The notes: a model not told the origin generated them from the letters alone. A DNA stretch of 64,000 nucleotides from Arachidicoccus sp. (GCA_028283605.1 JAPWKH010000009.1:106488-170487), one strand, 5' to 3'. Counted from the stretch's first letter, positions 10,397 to 20,360 are shown. Made by a program: numbers and translations.

Positions 10397-10470
10397 TTAT
10401 TTGCAATTGTTGCTACAATTTGTTTATGATAATTATTGTTAGTAAATTTAATTCACTAAATCAAATTGTT

Positions 10471-10869
10471 ATGATCAATATTCATGAATTAAAGCAAAAT
10501 AATTATGTTGAAGTAAACAATGAAGGTCAATTGCGCCGTGGCTATGTTGCTGCAATTTCTCCTGAAGAACATTCGGTACAAGTTGTAACCGATGAAGGCA
10601 ATCAGGATTTTTGGTACGATGCAAATGATGTTTATGGCATTGAATTGTCTGATGCTGAATTGGGTCATTTAGGTTTTGAAAAAGAAGATCTGGAAGATGA
10701 TGCAGTTAAGTATAAAAAAGATGCATTTCGTTTAGTCATACCAAAACGTGATGATTTTTCTTCTGTAGATATTTGGTATAGGGAAGATATTCGCAGGCAA
10801 CCCAAAGTTCAATATATCCATCAGTTGCAAAATCAGTTTCATGATATGACGAAAATATATTTGGAATAA
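10471..10869 (+). CDS. Conserved hypothetical protein
   Basis: A product of about 132 residues from the ATG at 10471. An in-frame upstream start at 10393 would add 26 Cys/Ile-rich residues that look unlike the rest of the protein, so the later start is preferred. It begins MINIHELKQNNYVEVNNEG and is acidic in the middle (L-E-D-D-A-V). The sequence is soluble in character, with no signal peptide or membrane segment. The first half looks like a small beta-barrel (L-R-R-G-Y-V-A-A-I-S). I recognise it as a type of small conserved protein in Bacteroidota but cannot give a function. It is followed closely by a strong terminator. Confidence 0.75.
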   Translation: MINIHELKQNNYVEVNNEGQLRRGYVAAISPEEHSVQVVTDEGNQDFWYDANDVYGIELSDAELGHLGFEKEDLEDDAVKYKKDAFRLVIPKRDDFSSVDIWYREDIRRQPKVQYIHQLQNQFHDMTKIYLE

Positions 10870-10893
10870 AAAAGATCGCAGCCGTATGCTGAG

Positions 10894-10936
10894 CAGTTGT
10901 TCTTTCTCTCTTCACAGAAAGAGCAACTGTTTTCAT
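10894..10936 (+). terminator. Terminator after the hypothetical gene
   Basis: A 14-bp stem (10894-10907 with 10916-10929, one G-T wobble) with an 8-base loop is followed by TTTTCATTT. It lies 24 bases after the preceding stop codon. Confidence 0.8.
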
Positions 10937-11026
10937 TTATACATGCTATTTACCGGTTATATAATTTGTTGCAGGGTGTAAAATTTCTTTCGCTATCTTG
11001 TTGATGCCAATATAAAATTACAAAGC

Positions 11027-11917
11027 ATGACGGCTTTATCCATACATAATATTTCTAAAAAATATGGCGCTATTACTGCGCTGAACGATGTGTCTTTCGA
11101 TGTGCCGGAAGGCAGCATTTTCGGTATTCTCGGACCAAACGGAAGCGGCAAAACTACTTTGCTCGGCATAGTTACCAATGTTCTTTTTCCTGATAGCGGT
11201 TCTTGCGAAATGTTCGGGAAACCTATTGAGGCTATGATGCGCAAAAAGACAGGTACGCTGCTGGAAACGCCGAATTTTTATCATTATTTATCGGCAGAGA
11301 AAAACCTGGAAATCACTGCTTCGATCAAAGGATATGATTATTCTACCATTGAACCGGCACTCCAGCGCGTAGATTTATACGATCGCCGCAAAAGTAAATT
11401 CAGTACTTTTTCTTTAGGAATGAAACAGCGTCTGGCTATTGCTGCTGCCATGATTGGCGATCCTTCCGTTTTGATTTTGGATGAGCCTACAAACGGATTG
11501 GATCCGAACGGCATTGCAGATATCCGCAACCTTATAAAGAATCTCGCCAAAGAAGGAAAAACAATTGTAATGGCAAGCCATTTGCTTGATGAAGTTGAAA
11601 AAGTTTGTACAGATGTTGCCATTCTTAAAAAAGGAAATGTATTAGCCGCAGGCAATGTAAATAATGTTTTAAGAAATGAAAATACTATAGAGCTGGCGGC
11701 AGAAGATTTACATCAACTTAAAAATGTATTGCAGCATTTTCAGGGATATACTTCTATAGAAGAGATGGGCGGTTTGCTGTTGCTGCATCATGAACCGGGC
11801 AAAATTTCTTTATCTGAACTGAATAAATATTGTTTTGAAAACGGAGTGGTATTGACTCATTTAAACATCCACAAAAAATCTCTGGAAACAAAATTTCTTG
11901 AAATTACAAATCAATAA
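11027..11917 (+). CDS. ABC transporter ATP-binding protein
   Basis: A 296-residue nucleotide-binding subunit. Walker A is GPNGSGKTT (about residues 36-44), the signature motif is the FSLGMKQR variant of LSGGQ, Walker B is VLILDEPTNGLDP, and an H-switch follows in MASHLLDEVEKVC. The C-terminal 70-80 residues form the accessory region common in ABC-2 type exporters such as those of the CcmA/bacitracin-resistance group. The membrane subunit starts 1 base after its stop, so the two are co-translated and presumably form one exporter. The substrate cannot be inferred. Confidence 0.93.
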   Translation: MTALSIHNISKKYGAITALNDVSFDVPEGSIFGILGPNGSGKTTLLGIVTNVLFPDSGSCEMFGKPIEAMMRKKTGTLLETPNFYHYLSAEKNLEITASIKGYDYSTIEPALQRVDLYDRRKSKFSTFSLGMKQRLAIAAAMIGDPSVLILDEPTNGLDPNGIADIRNLIKNLAKEGKTIVMASHLLDEVEKVCTDVAILKKGNVLAAGNVNNVLRNENTIELAAEDLHQLKNVLQHFQGYTSIEEMGGLLLLHHEPGKISLSELNKYCFENGVVLTHLNIHKKSLETKFLEITNQ

Positions 11918-11918
11918 A

Positions 11919-12710
11919 ATGATAAACAGTTTGAAAATTGAATGGCTTAAGATGCGCAATTACCGAACGTTTTGGGTATTGGCTGTATTATTCGTGTTGT
12001 GTATTGTGGGGCTTAATTTCAGTATGAATTTTAATTTAAACAATTCGCATACAAAAGGGCCTAATCCTATTTCGATGATAATAGGAAACCCTTTTGATTT
12101 TCCTGATGTATGGCAAACAGTAACTTTTTGGAGCGGCCTTGTTTTATTTATTCCGGGATTGCTGATGTTGATATTAATTACAAATGAATACAATTTTAAA
12201 ACGCACAGGCAGAATATAATTGATGGTACAAGCCGTTTTGATTTTGTTTTTAGCAAGATTATTTTGGTATTGTTATTTTCCGTTATTTCTACGTTGATAG
12301 TTGCGCTTACGGCATTAGCTGCAGGATTTATAAAAGGCAATATGCCGTTTTCTACAGACAAAATTGTTTATGTATTTTATTTCTTTCTGCAAGCGGTTAC
12401 ATACATATTATCCGGCGCGTTATTTGGTTTTGTATTAAAGCGGGCAGGCTTAGCCGTTTCGCTCTATCTTATTTATATTTTCTTATTAAAGTATATTTTA
12501 TCTGCTTTCTTAAATAGAATATATTCCGGCGTGGGAGATAATTTCCCTGTAAGAAGCGCGGATAATCTGATTCCGTTTCAGCTGTGGCAAAAAGTTGGCG
12601 GCCAGTTTTTTAAAGAGCCAAATGCTTCAATATTAATTTCGACTACGATAGTTTATATTGTATTATTCTATTTTATAATTGTCAGAAAATTTCAAAAAGA
12701 AGATTTATAA
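11919..12710 (+). CDS. ABC-2 type transporter permease subunit
   Basis: A product of about 263 residues from the ATG at 11919; an upstream TTG at 11898 would overlap the ATPase gene and is less likely. Roughly six hydrophobic helices are visible, the first in FWVLAVLFVLCIVGLNF and the last in STTIVYIVLFYFIIV near the C terminus, which then ends in a charged K-F-Q-K-E-D-L tail. This is the usual layout of ABC-2 permeases. It partners with the ATPase directly upstream. No terminator is obvious in the short gap before the next gene. Confidence 0.88.
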   Translation: MINSLKIEWLKMRNYRTFWVLAVLFVLCIVGLNFSMNFNLNNSHTKGPNPISMIIGNPFDFPDVWQTVTFWSGLVLFIPGLLMLILITNEYNFKTHRQNIIDGTSRFDFVFSKIILVLLFSVISTLIVALTALAAGFIKGNMPFSTDKIVYVFYFFLQAVTYILSGALFGFVLKRAGLAVSLYLIYIFLLKYILSAFLNRIYSGVGDNFPVRSADNLIPFQLWQKVGGQFFKEPNASILISTTIVYIVLFYFIIVRKFQKEDL

Positions 12711-12749
12711 GAATGATTTTTTTACAAAATCTTTTAGCAATAGTTGATT

Positions 12750-12757
12750 TATATTTG
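12750..12757 (+). promoter_or_regulatory. Putative -7 element of the GH20 gene
   Basis: TATATTTG matches the Bacteroidota -7 consensus TAnnTTTG exactly. It would give a 5' UTR of about 30 bases before the start at 12793. No good -33 TTTG is seen 19-21 bases upstream, so support is partial. Confidence 0.4.
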
Positions 12758-12792
12758 AAAAATTATATTATTACTAATGCTAAAATCCTACA

Positions 12793-14409
12793 ATGAATTT
12801 TTCTCGCAGAAAAACCATTACTCTTTATTTATTATTATTTACGTCACTGTTTGCAGGTGCGCAAACTTGTCCGGTTATTCCGTTACCAAATGCTTTTACA
12901 AAGAGTGAAGGAACTTTTATTTTATCAAATACTACGAGTATAAAATCGACAAGTGAACAATGTAAATTCCTTGTGGATTATTTTATTCAGCGTACATATT
13001 CTATTAAAAAAATTAAAATAAACGCTGCAAAACATAATAGTACAAGCATTGAAATAAAACTTATTCCTGCAAAAAATACAGCAAATGAAGAAGCTTATTC
13101 TTTAATAATAAATCAAAAAACGGTTACGCTCACATCTTCATCCTTGCATGGATTATTTAACGGCGTTAATTCATTATTGCAAATCATCTTACGTGCAAAT
13201 GTTGCCGGTGATAATAAATTGCAGTTAGCATGCTGGAATATACAAGATGCTCCGGCTCAGGAATGGCGCGGCTTTATGCTCGATGAATCCCGTCATTTTT
13301 TCGGAAAGAAAATTGTAGAACAGTTGCTGGATGAAATGGCATTTTATAAATTAAATTATTTTCACTGGCATTTGACCGATGAGCCGGCATGGCGAATAGA
13401 AATTAAAAAATATCCCAATCTTACAGCCATAGGTTCTGCAGGAGATTATGAACATCGTAACGGAGCGAAGCAATTTTATACGCAGGAAGAAATCAGGGAA
13501 ATAGTAGCTTATGCAGCAAAACGATTTATAACCATCATTCCCGAAATAGATATGCCGGGACACGCTACTGCTGCAAACAGAGCGTATCCGCAGTATTCCG
13601 GCGGCGGTACAGTACAGCATCCGGAGTTTACATTCAATCCCGGATTGGATAGTACTTATTCTTATTTAACCAATATCCTTAAAGAAGTTGCTGCATTATT
13701 CCCTTCAAAAATAATACATATCGGCGGGGATGAAGTGAGCTTTGGAAACGAAAAATGGGCGTCGGATGTTCATATAAAAGAATTGATGCAGCGAGAGCAT
13801 CTTACCGCTTTGACAGATGTAGAGCATTATTTTATAAAGCGTATGGCGGATAGTATAATTAAAATGGGTTGTACAGCAGCAGGTTGGGACGAAGTTGCAA
13901 CTTCAGGGTTATCAAGTAAAAATACTTTAATTTTCTGGTGGCGGCACGATCATCCTGAACAACTGAAATATGCCTTGGATAAGGGTTTCCGTGTGGTAGA
14001 ATGTCCGCGTCTTCCTTTTTATTTTGATTTTGTGCAAAGGCCGCAAGACAAGCAAGGCAGAAGATGGGGAAAATCTTTTAATACAATAAAAAATATTTAT
14101 AATTTTAATTCGGACAGTATATCTGCAAGTAAAAATATCAAAGGCTATCAAGCCGCTTTATGGACCGAACAAGTTAGAAGTGTAGATCGATTATATTATA
14201 TGATTTTTCCGCGCATCGTTGCAGTAGCTGAAGCCGCATGGACGAAGAATGCTAATAAAAACTTCTATGATTTTAATAACAGAATTGATGCGCTTTTTCC
14301 TTATTGGCACGCGAGAAACATTTCATTTTGTAATTACAAAGATGATGCGCAAAAGGAAATTATCGACAAGATCGTCCCTGTAAAATATCTTGATAATAAA
14401 GCAAAATAA
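12793..14409 (+). CDS. Beta-N-acetylhexosaminidase, GH20
   Basis: A 538-residue secreted enzyme with a signal peptide ending near FAGAQ (residues 1-23). A GH20b N-terminal alpha/beta domain (about 25-150) precedes the catalytic barrel, which opens with W-R-G-F-M-L-D-E-S-R-H. The catalytic pair is Asp313-Glu314 in HIGGDEVSFG, matching the H-x-G-G-D-E signature of the family. Further family residues are the W-H-L-T-D segment and late tryptophans (AGWDEV, LWTEQV). It removes terminal beta-linked GlcNAc or GalNAc from glycans, probably in the periplasm. A role in chitin-oligomer or N-glycan breakdown is possible, and the GH125 and BadF-kinase genes about 7 kb away fit the latter. Confidence 0.94.
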   Translation: MNFSRRKTITLYLLLFTSLFAGAQTCPVIPLPNAFTKSEGTFILSNTTSIKSTSEQCKFLVDYFIQRTYSIKKIKINAAKHNSTSIEIKLIPAKNTANEEAYSLIINQKTVTLTSSSLHGLFNGVNSLLQIILRANVAGDNKLQLACWNIQDAPAQEWRGFMLDESRHFFGKKIVEQLLDEMAFYKLNYFHWHLTDEPAWRIEIKKYPNLTAIGSAGDYEHRNGAKQFYTQEEIREIVAYAAKRFITIIPEIDMPGHATAANRAYPQYSGGGTVQHPEFTFNPGLDSTYSYLTNILKEVAALFPSKIIHIGGDEVSFGNEKWASDVHIKELMQREHLTALTDVEHYFIKRMADSIIKMGCTAAGWDEVATSGLSSKNTLIFWWRHDHPEQLKYALDKGFRVVECPRLPFYFDFVQRPQDKQGRRWGKSFNTIKNIYNFNSDSISASKNIKGYQAALWTEQVRSVDRLYYMIFPRIVAVAEAAWTKNANKNFYDFNNRIDALFPYWHARNISFCNYKDDAQKEIIDKIVPVKYLDNKAK

Positions 14410-14451
14410 TTTTATACATTTTATATTACTAAAATAGTCTGTTATGATAAA

Positions 14452-14540
14452 TTGTTTAGGACTCACCCGTCACCCTGAACTTGTTTCAGGGTCTTGTGCC
14501 AAGAGACGCCGAACTAAATTTGGCATGACGCGATACTAAT
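14452..14540. repeat. REP-like palindromic intergenic element
   Basis: This stretch contains CACCCTGAACTTGTTTCAGG, where ACCCTGAA pairs with TTTCAGGGT around a short loop. It is followed by GC-rich sequence ending in TTTGGCATGACGCG. Palindromes of this type (C-C-T-G-A-A...TTCAGG) are frequent between genes in many Bacteroidota. Here it sits between convergent genes and could also serve as a terminator hairpin. Copy number in this genome cannot be judged from one window. Confidence 0.6.
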
Positions 14541-14581
14541 ATTACAGACTATCTATGTTTTATAAATAATTTTATTATAAA

Positions 14582-15997
14582 TTATTTCCATCCGCCGCCA
14601 AGCCCGACGTATAAAGAAACAACAGCCTGCAATTGCTGCAACTTATCTGTAATACTGTTCAGTTGGGCAGATAACAAATTTTGTTCGGCCGTTAAAACAT
14701 TTGTATAATTATAGTTTTGATAACTGTTTTTCATAAGCTCTTCCGTATAATCAACAGCCTTGAGTAAGTTGCTTATTTCATTTGAACGCACGGCAATTTT
14801 ATCTTGCGCACTTTGATATTGATATAATGCATCCGAAATTTCCTGGCCGGCGGTCAGCCATGTTTTTTTATAAGTTGCAAGATATTCTTCTTGTACTGCA
14901 CGGGCCTTTGCAAGCCTTTGTTTGTTTAATCCTTTATTAAAAATAGGTTGTGTAAGTCCGCCGATTATATTTGCGAAAAAATATCCCGGCGAGAAAAAAC
15001 CTGATAAAACATTTTTATACCATCCGCCTTCTGCGGTAATAGTTAGAGCCGGATAAAAATAGGAGCGCGCTACATTTGTTAATTCAAATGCGTTCTGCAA
15101 TTGAAATTCAGCTTCCTGAATATCAGGCCTGTTGGCTAATAATTGCGAAGGAACACCGGCAGGCAAATCGGACACAACGGTTTCGTGCGATAAGCTATCC
15201 CGGTCTATTGTTCCCGGCGTTCTTCCTAATAATACGCAAATAGCATTTTCCGCCTGACGAATATTTTGCTTAATATCAGGAATAGTTACTTCAGCAGAAT
15301 ACCTGTTTGCTTCTGCCTGTACAACGTCTGCACCGGTAGCAGCATCGCTATTCTTCAAAGCCTGAACAGTTGATACATCTTCTTTTCTGTTGGCAACTGT
15401 TTTTATAGTTACATCAAGCTGCGCATCATAAGCCAGTAACGAATAATAATTTATGGCAATTTGCGAAATCAATTGTGTTTGTACATATCTTTTATAAGCT
15501 TCACTTTGCAATAAAGCAGCAAGTGCAGCGCGTTTCGAGCTTTTCAGTTGTCCCCAAATATCCGCTTCCCATGAAGCGCTTGCATATAACTGGTAAATGT
15601 GTGTTCTGGAAATGGTATTATTGGTTGTTTGGCCTTGTTGTGCATCGGAAAGCTTTTGTGCTTCTGCACTTGCATTTGCATCGAGTGATGGAAGAAACGC
15701 CAGTTCACTTTGTTTAAAATCGGCTTGGGCTTGTTTAATCCGCGCTTCCGCTACTTTTAAATCGTAATTGTTTTGAATAGCTTCTCCAATTAATACTTTC
15801 AATTTTGGACTGAATAATTGCCGCCAGGATAAGTTGGCTATATTATTGGAATCTTTATTATTCACATCTCTGTACAATGAATCTGTATTTACATCTTGCG
15901 GAGGCGTATGATACATTTGAGTAACCTTGCACGCCTGCAAAAATATGAATGCGGAAATGAGAATAATTATTACGCCTTTTATCTTATATCTATTCAT
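14582..15997 (-). CDS. RND efflux outer-membrane channel (TolC/NodT family lipoprotein)
   Basis: A 471-residue protein with a lipoprotein signal (IFLQAC, Cys near residue 22), expected to be anchored in the outer membrane. The sequence shows two repeated coiled-coil outer-membrane-efflux regions: QNNYDLKVAEARIKQAQADF and, in the second half, RPDIQEAEFQLQNAFELTNV. The family forms a trimeric channel across the periplasm and outer membrane. It is the third gene of an adaptor-pump-channel operon, starting 36 bases after the pump gene. The complex probably exports drugs or other small toxic compounds. Confidence 0.93.
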   Translation of the reverse strand: MNRYKIKGVIIILISAFIFLQACKVTQMYHTPPQDVNTDSLYRDVNNKDSNNIANLSWRQLFSPKLKVLIGEAIQNNYDLKVAEARIKQAQADFKQSELAFLPSLDANASAEAQKLSDAQQGQTTNNTISRTHIYQLYASASWEADIWGQLKSSKRAALAALLQSEAYKRYVQTQLISQIAINYYSLLAYDAQLDVTIKTVANRKEDVSTVQALKNSDAATGADVVQAEANRYSAEVTIPDIKQNIRQAENAICVLLGRTPGTIDRDSLSHETVVSDLPAGVPSQLLANRPDIQEAEFQLQNAFELTNVARSYFYPALTITAEGGWYKNVLSGFFSPGYFFANIIGGLTQPIFNKGLNKQRLAKARAVQEEYLATYKKTWLTAGQEISDALYQYQSAQDKIAVRSNEISNLLKAVDYTEELMKNSYQNYNYTNVLTAEQNLLSAQLNSITDKLQQLQAVVSLYVGLGGGWK

Positions 15998-16033
15998 TTT
16001 ATAAATTCGATATATAAATTAATTATTTTTTTA

Positions 16034-19000
16034 TCAGGCATTGTTTGCTTGCACAATTAAATTTCCATCGGCATCGTACTTTTTCTTTCCGATTTTTTCC
16101 TGCAGCCCCTGAAATAAAATGTACAATGCGGGAATTACAAAAACACCCAGACATGTGCCAAACAACATTCCGCCTATGGCGCCAAAGCCGATTGAGTGAT
16201 TTCCGTTTGCGCCTACACCGGAAGAAAATATCAATGGGAGCAAGCCGCAGACGAATGCCAGCGAAGTCATTAAAATTGGTCTTAATCTTGCTTTTGCACC
16301 TTCAAGCGCAGACTCTACAAGGCCCATTCCTTTTTGCCTTCTTTCTAAAGCAAATTCAACAATCAGGATTGCATTTTTTGCCAAAAGGCCGATGAGCATC
16401 ACAAGCGAAATCTGTATATAAATATTAAAATCAAGCCCTGCTAATTTTGTAAATACAAATACGCCAGATAACCCAACCGGAACAGATAGCAACACAGCAA
16501 AAGGCAGCAGGTAACTTTCGTATAATGCGCTTAATAAAAGATAGACGAACGTTAAACTCAATATGAAAATGTATATTGTTTGCGAGCCGGCGTTTTGCTC
16601 TTCACGGCTGATGCCTGAATATTCATAACTATAACCTTGCGGCAAAGTTTCTTTAGCTACTTCGTCTATAGCCTGCATAGCTTGTCCTGTGCTGTATCCG
16701 GTATTTGGCGATCCGTTTACAGACATTGCATTGTACATATTAAAGCGTGCCAGCTGATCGGGGCCTTGCATTCTACTAAGTGTAATAAATTCAGAAACAG
16801 GCGCCATAGTTCCGCTGGAAGTTTTTACCTTAATATTATTTAATTGCTGTACAGATGCTGTATAATTTGTATCGGCCTGAATAATGACCTGATATTGCTG
16901 GCCAAATTGATTGAAATTATTCACATATAAACTTCCATAAAAAACTTGCATGCTGGTGAGTAAATCGCTTACTGCAATACCTGCATCTGCACATTTTGCA
17001 ATGTTTACATCCAGGCGGTATTGAGGAAAGTGCGGATTAAAAGGCGAGGCTGCATATTGAATTTCCGGCCGCGCATTTAACGAATCTAAAAACCTTGAAC
17101 CAACTTTATAAAATTCTTCGTTTGTATGTGCTGCTCTATCCTGTATCTGAAATGTAAAACCACCGCTTGTACCGAAACCGCTGATGGTAGGCTGTTGCAT
17201 AAAAGTAATGCTCGCGCCACGAATTTTCGACGCTTTCTTTTGTAGTTTGGCAATTATATCCAGATCTTTTACTTTTGACCGTTTATCCCAGGGTATTAAA
17301 CGAATAATAATCATCCCGTAAGCGCTGCCATTGCCTGCAACATAATTTCTTCCTAATGTCTGCATGCTGGATTGCACTTCCGGAATAGTGTGTACAATGC
17401 TGTCTAATTCCTGGTTGATAGCGCTTACTCTTTCCATCGTGGAAGATGGCGGCAAAGTAACATTGGCAAATATTGATCCCATGTCTTCACTCGGCACAAA
17501 GCTGGAAGGAGAAGATTTCATTAAAAAATAAAGTAAAGCAATAAATGCTGCTACAATCACCAGGCACATCCACCAGAATTTAGAAATCCCTTTCACAGCT
17601 TTCATATATCCAGTCGTTAATTTATCATATCCTCTATTGAATGATACAGAGAATCTGTGCATCAATGTTCCTTTTTTTTCTTCATTATGCAACACGGGCG
17701 GTTTTAAAACCATCGCTGCTAATGCAGGGCAAAGCGTAAGTGCATTAATTGCGGAAATAACGATAGCTATTGCCATTGTAACACCGAATTGCCGGTAGAA
17801 AACCCCTGCGGAACCGGATAAAAATGTAACTGGAAGAAATACGGAAGACATGACTAAAGTAATGGAAACAATAGCCGGCGCAATTTCTCCTATTGCATCC
17901 ATCGCTGCTTTCCGGGGGGAAGTATATCCGCTTTCAAGTTTTGCATGCACAGCTTCAACTACCACAATTGCATCATCCACCACAATTCCTATTGCCAGCA
18001 CTAATGCAAATAATGTAAGCATATTAATACTAAAACCAAAGAGATACAAAAAGAAGAATGTTCCTATAATAGCAACCGGTACAGAAATTCCATGTACTAC
18101 GGTAGAACTAAAATCCTGTAGAAAAATTAATATTACCAGAAATACGAGAAGAAAACATTCAACCAATGTATGTACTACTTTTTCAATAGATGCATTCAGG
18201 AAGTCGTTGATATTTACCAAAGGCGAATAATGAATTCCATCCGGGAAAGATTTTGACGCTTCATCCATCGCTTTTAAAGATTTAATAATTACATCGTGCG
18301 CGTTTGATCCCGGTGTCTGACTGATTGCAATGGCAACCGCCTGTTTTCCATTTATAATAGAAGATCCTGTATAGGTTTGCGCGCCTAATTCAACACGTGC
18401 AATATCTCTCAGTTTTAAATATTGGCCGTTGCCGGTGGCTTTAATAATAATATTCCCGAATTGATCCGGAGAGGTAAGTGTGCCCGGATAAACGATTACA
18501 TAATTGAAAGACTGATTATCATTTAACCCGAATGTGCCCGGCGCAGCTTGTATATTTTGCTGATTCAACGCATTTGTTACATCGGCTGTTGATACGCCGT
18601 AAGTTGCCATTACATCGGGCTTTAGCCATATACGCATTGCATACGTCATTTGCGAGCCGAAAACATTGGCAGCACCTACACCCATTACGCGGGAAAGTTG
18701 TGGAGTAACATTTATGTACGCATAGTTTTGCAAAAAAGTTTGATCATACTCCGGCTTGTCGCTGTATAAAGAGAGGATTAATAAATTGCTTGACTGTTGT
18801 TTGCGCACAGTAACGCCGCTTTGTACAACTACGGCAGGCAATTTTCCCAGCACTGCAGATATACGATTAGATACATCTACAGCCGCCTGATCGGGGTCTC
18901 TGCTTACATCAAAATAAACGCTTATGTTGGCTTGTCCTGTATTTGTAGCTGTGGAAGTCATGTACGTCATACCTTCCACGCCATTTATTTGTTGTTCTAA

Positions 19001-19192
19001 CGGAATAATGACTGTATTTAAAACCGTTTGTGCATTGGCTCCTCCATAGGATGCGCTCACCTGAATGGTAGGCGGCGCTATGTTTGGGTATTGTTCTATA
19101 GGTAATTTTACTAATCCTAATACTCCTAATAAAACTATTAAAACAGAAATGACCGTACTTAATACAGGGCGTTCTATAAATTTTTTAAGCAT
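16034..19192 (-). CDS. RND efflux pump inner-membrane transporter (AcrB/HAE1 family)
   Basis: A 1052-residue proton-driven transporter of normal length for the hydrophobe/amphiphile efflux 1 family. It starts MLKKFIERPVLSTVISVLIV, the typical first transmembrane helix. A second large periplasmic loop follows helix 7. The proton-relay helix 4 carries the DD pair in LALVLAIGIVVDDAIVVVEA. The C-terminal half includes GLLAKNAILIVEFA. Twelve helices and two periplasmic docking/pore loops are expected from the family. It follows the adaptor gene by 7 bases and precedes the channel gene, forming a complete tripartite system. No TetR-type regulator is next to it. Confidence 0.97.
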   Translation of the reverse strand: MLKKFIERPVLSTVISVLIVLLGVLGLVKLPIEQYPNIAPPTIQVSASYGGANAQTVLNTVIIPLEQQINGVEGMTYMTSTATNTGQANISVYFDVSRDPDQAAVDVSNRISAVLGKLPAVVVQSGVTVRKQQSSNLLILSLYSDKPEYDQTFLQNYAYINVTPQLSRVMGVGAANVFGSQMTYAMRIWLKPDVMATYGVSTADVTNALNQQNIQAAPGTFGLNDNQSFNYVIVYPGTLTSPDQFGNIIIKATGNGQYLKLRDIARVELGAQTYTGSSIINGKQAVAIAISQTPGSNAHDVIIKSLKAMDEASKSFPDGIHYSPLVNINDFLNASIEKVVHTLVECFLLVFLVILIFLQDFSSTVVHGISVPVAIIGTFFFLYLFGFSINMLTLFALVLAIGIVVDDAIVVVEAVHAKLESGYTSPRKAAMDAIGEIAPAIVSITLVMSSVFLPVTFLSGSAGVFYRQFGVTMAIAIVISAINALTLCPALAAMVLKPPVLHNEEKKGTLMHRFSVSFNRGYDKLTTGYMKAVKGISKFWWMCLVIVAAFIALLYFLMKSSPSSFVPSEDMGSIFANVTLPPSSTMERVSAINQELDSIVHTIPEVQSSMQTLGRNYVAGNGSAYGMIIIRLIPWDKRSKVKDLDIIAKLQKKASKIRGASITFMQQPTISGFGTSGGFTFQIQDRAAHTNEEFYKVGSRFLDSLNARPEIQYAASPFNPHFPQYRLDVNIAKCADAGIAVSDLLTSMQVFYGSLYVNNFNQFGQQYQVIIQADTNYTASVQQLNNIKVKTSSGTMAPVSEFITLSRMQGPDQLARFNMYNAMSVNGSPNTGYSTGQAMQAIDEVAKETLPQGYSYEYSGISREEQNAGSQTIYIFILSLTFVYLLLSALYESYLLPFAVLLSVPVGLSGVFVFTKLAGLDFNIYIQISLVMLIGLLAKNAILIVEFALERRQKGMGLVESALEGAKARLRPILMTSLAFVCGLLPLIFSSGVGANGNHSIGFGAIGGMLFGTCLGVFVIPALYILFQGLQEKIGKKKYDADGNLIVQANNA

Positions 19193-19199
19193 AATAAAA

Positions 19200-20360
19200 T
19201 TACTTATTGGAATTAGTAGTATCTACAGAATTGTATAAACTATCTACATTCAATGGCAGCGTTTTTACCTCAAAGCCATCTTTGAGATTGCTTGCGCCCA
19301 AGACTACTCTGTCTCCGATTTTTAATCCGTCAGATACAATATAAAACTGTCCGTCCATAGTCGGGCTTACTGTAATAGTTTTGCTTACAACTTTATTACT
19401 GTCGTTCAATGTATAAGTAAGTATTTTATCCTGAATCTGGAACGTACAGCTTTGCGGTATTATCAGCGCTGAATCAAACGTGTGCGGAATACGTACCGTA
19501 GCGCTTGCACCACTGGAAATAAGCCCTTGAGGATTAGGAAATATTGCTTTAAAATTTGCAGTTCCGGTAGTTGTACTAATGAAACTGCTTGCCAATTCCA
19601 GCTTTCCTTTGTATTGATATATTGTTCCGTTTGCCAATATTAAATTTGCCTGAGGAGAATGTTGCAATTTATCGGCGATATTATTTCCCGGAACTTTATT
19701 GTAAAAGTTGAGTAATTGTTTTTCGGTTAATGTATAATAGGCAAATACATTGCCGCTGTTAGATAAGGTTGTGAGCGGATCGGTTGTTGTGCTGTTTACT
19801 AATGCGCCGATTTTGTAAGGGATTAATCCGATTACGCCATCATGAGGGCTCCGTATATAGGTATATCCGATATTGGTTTCGGCATTTACAAGCGTTGCTT
19901 TTGCCTGAGCCAATAAGGCTTCCTGAGATTGTAATGTGTATTGAGCGGATTCCAATTCGTATTTGCTTACAATATCTTTTTCTACCAATGGTTTTACTTT
20001 TTCTACATTCATCTGAGCGGCGGCTACTTGCGCTTCAGCGCTTTTAATAGATGCTCTGGCTGTAATCGCATCCTGTTCAAACTGAGGGTTGCTTATAATA
20101 AATAACAATTGCCCTTTTTTAACTGTAGCGCCTTCAGGCACTAATATTTGCTGTAAATACCCGCTTACCATCGGCCTTATTTCTACAACCTGTTCTCCTT
20201 GTATGGTTGCTGGGAAATCTGTATATGTTGTGGCTTTCCTTGGCCCCAATGTAAGTACAGGATAGTCTTTAGGTGTTTCGGCTTTCTTTCTTTTTTTGGT
20301 TTGATTATTACAGGAAATAAGAATTATCAAACATAAAAAAGCGGGAAGAATTTTTTTCAT
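19200..20360 (-). CDS. RND efflux periplasmic adaptor (membrane fusion protein)
   Basis: A 386-residue lipoprotein (lipobox IILISCNN, Cys near 17) of the HlyD/AcrA family. It contains a biotinyl-lipoyl-like half (VRPMVSGYLQQILVPEGATVKKGQ-like region around 65-90), a coiled-coil hairpin (about 100-160), and beta-barrel and membrane-proximal domains that end the protein. The adaptor links the inner-membrane pump to the outer-membrane channel. It is the first gene of the operon, and the pump starts 7 bases after its stop. The promoter should lie in the 135-base gap upstream, where I see no clear consensus. Confidence 0.93.
   Translation of the reverse strand: MKKILPAFLCLIILISCNNQTKKRKKAETPKDYPVLTLGPRKATTYTDFPATIQGEQVVEIRPMVSGYLQQILVPEGATVKKGQLLFIISNPQFEQDAITARASIKSAEAQVAAAQMNVEKVKPLVEKDIVSKYELESAQYTLQSQEALLAQAKATLVNAETNIGYTYIRSPHDGVIGLIPYKIGALVNSTTTDPLTTLSNSGNVFAYYTLTEKQLLNFYNKVPGNNIADKLQHSPQANLILANGTIYQYKGKLELASSFISTTTGTANFKAIFPNPQGLISSGASATVRIPHTFDSALIIPQSCTFQIQDKILTYTLNDSNKVVSKTITVSPTMDGQFYIVSDGLKIGDRVVLGASNLKDGFEVKTLPLNVDSLYNSVDTTNSNK

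Noticed and set aside
10393..10470. Upstream start adding 26 residues to the hypothetical protein at 10471
   Set aside because: The extra residues are Cys/Ile-rich and unlike the rest, and the frame overlaps the end of the TPR gene; the ATG at 10471 starts a typical soluble N terminus.
11898..11918. TTG start of the ABC permease gene inside the ATPase gene
   Set aside because: An ATG at 11919, one base after the ATPase stop, is the more usual coupled start and leaves a typical N terminus.
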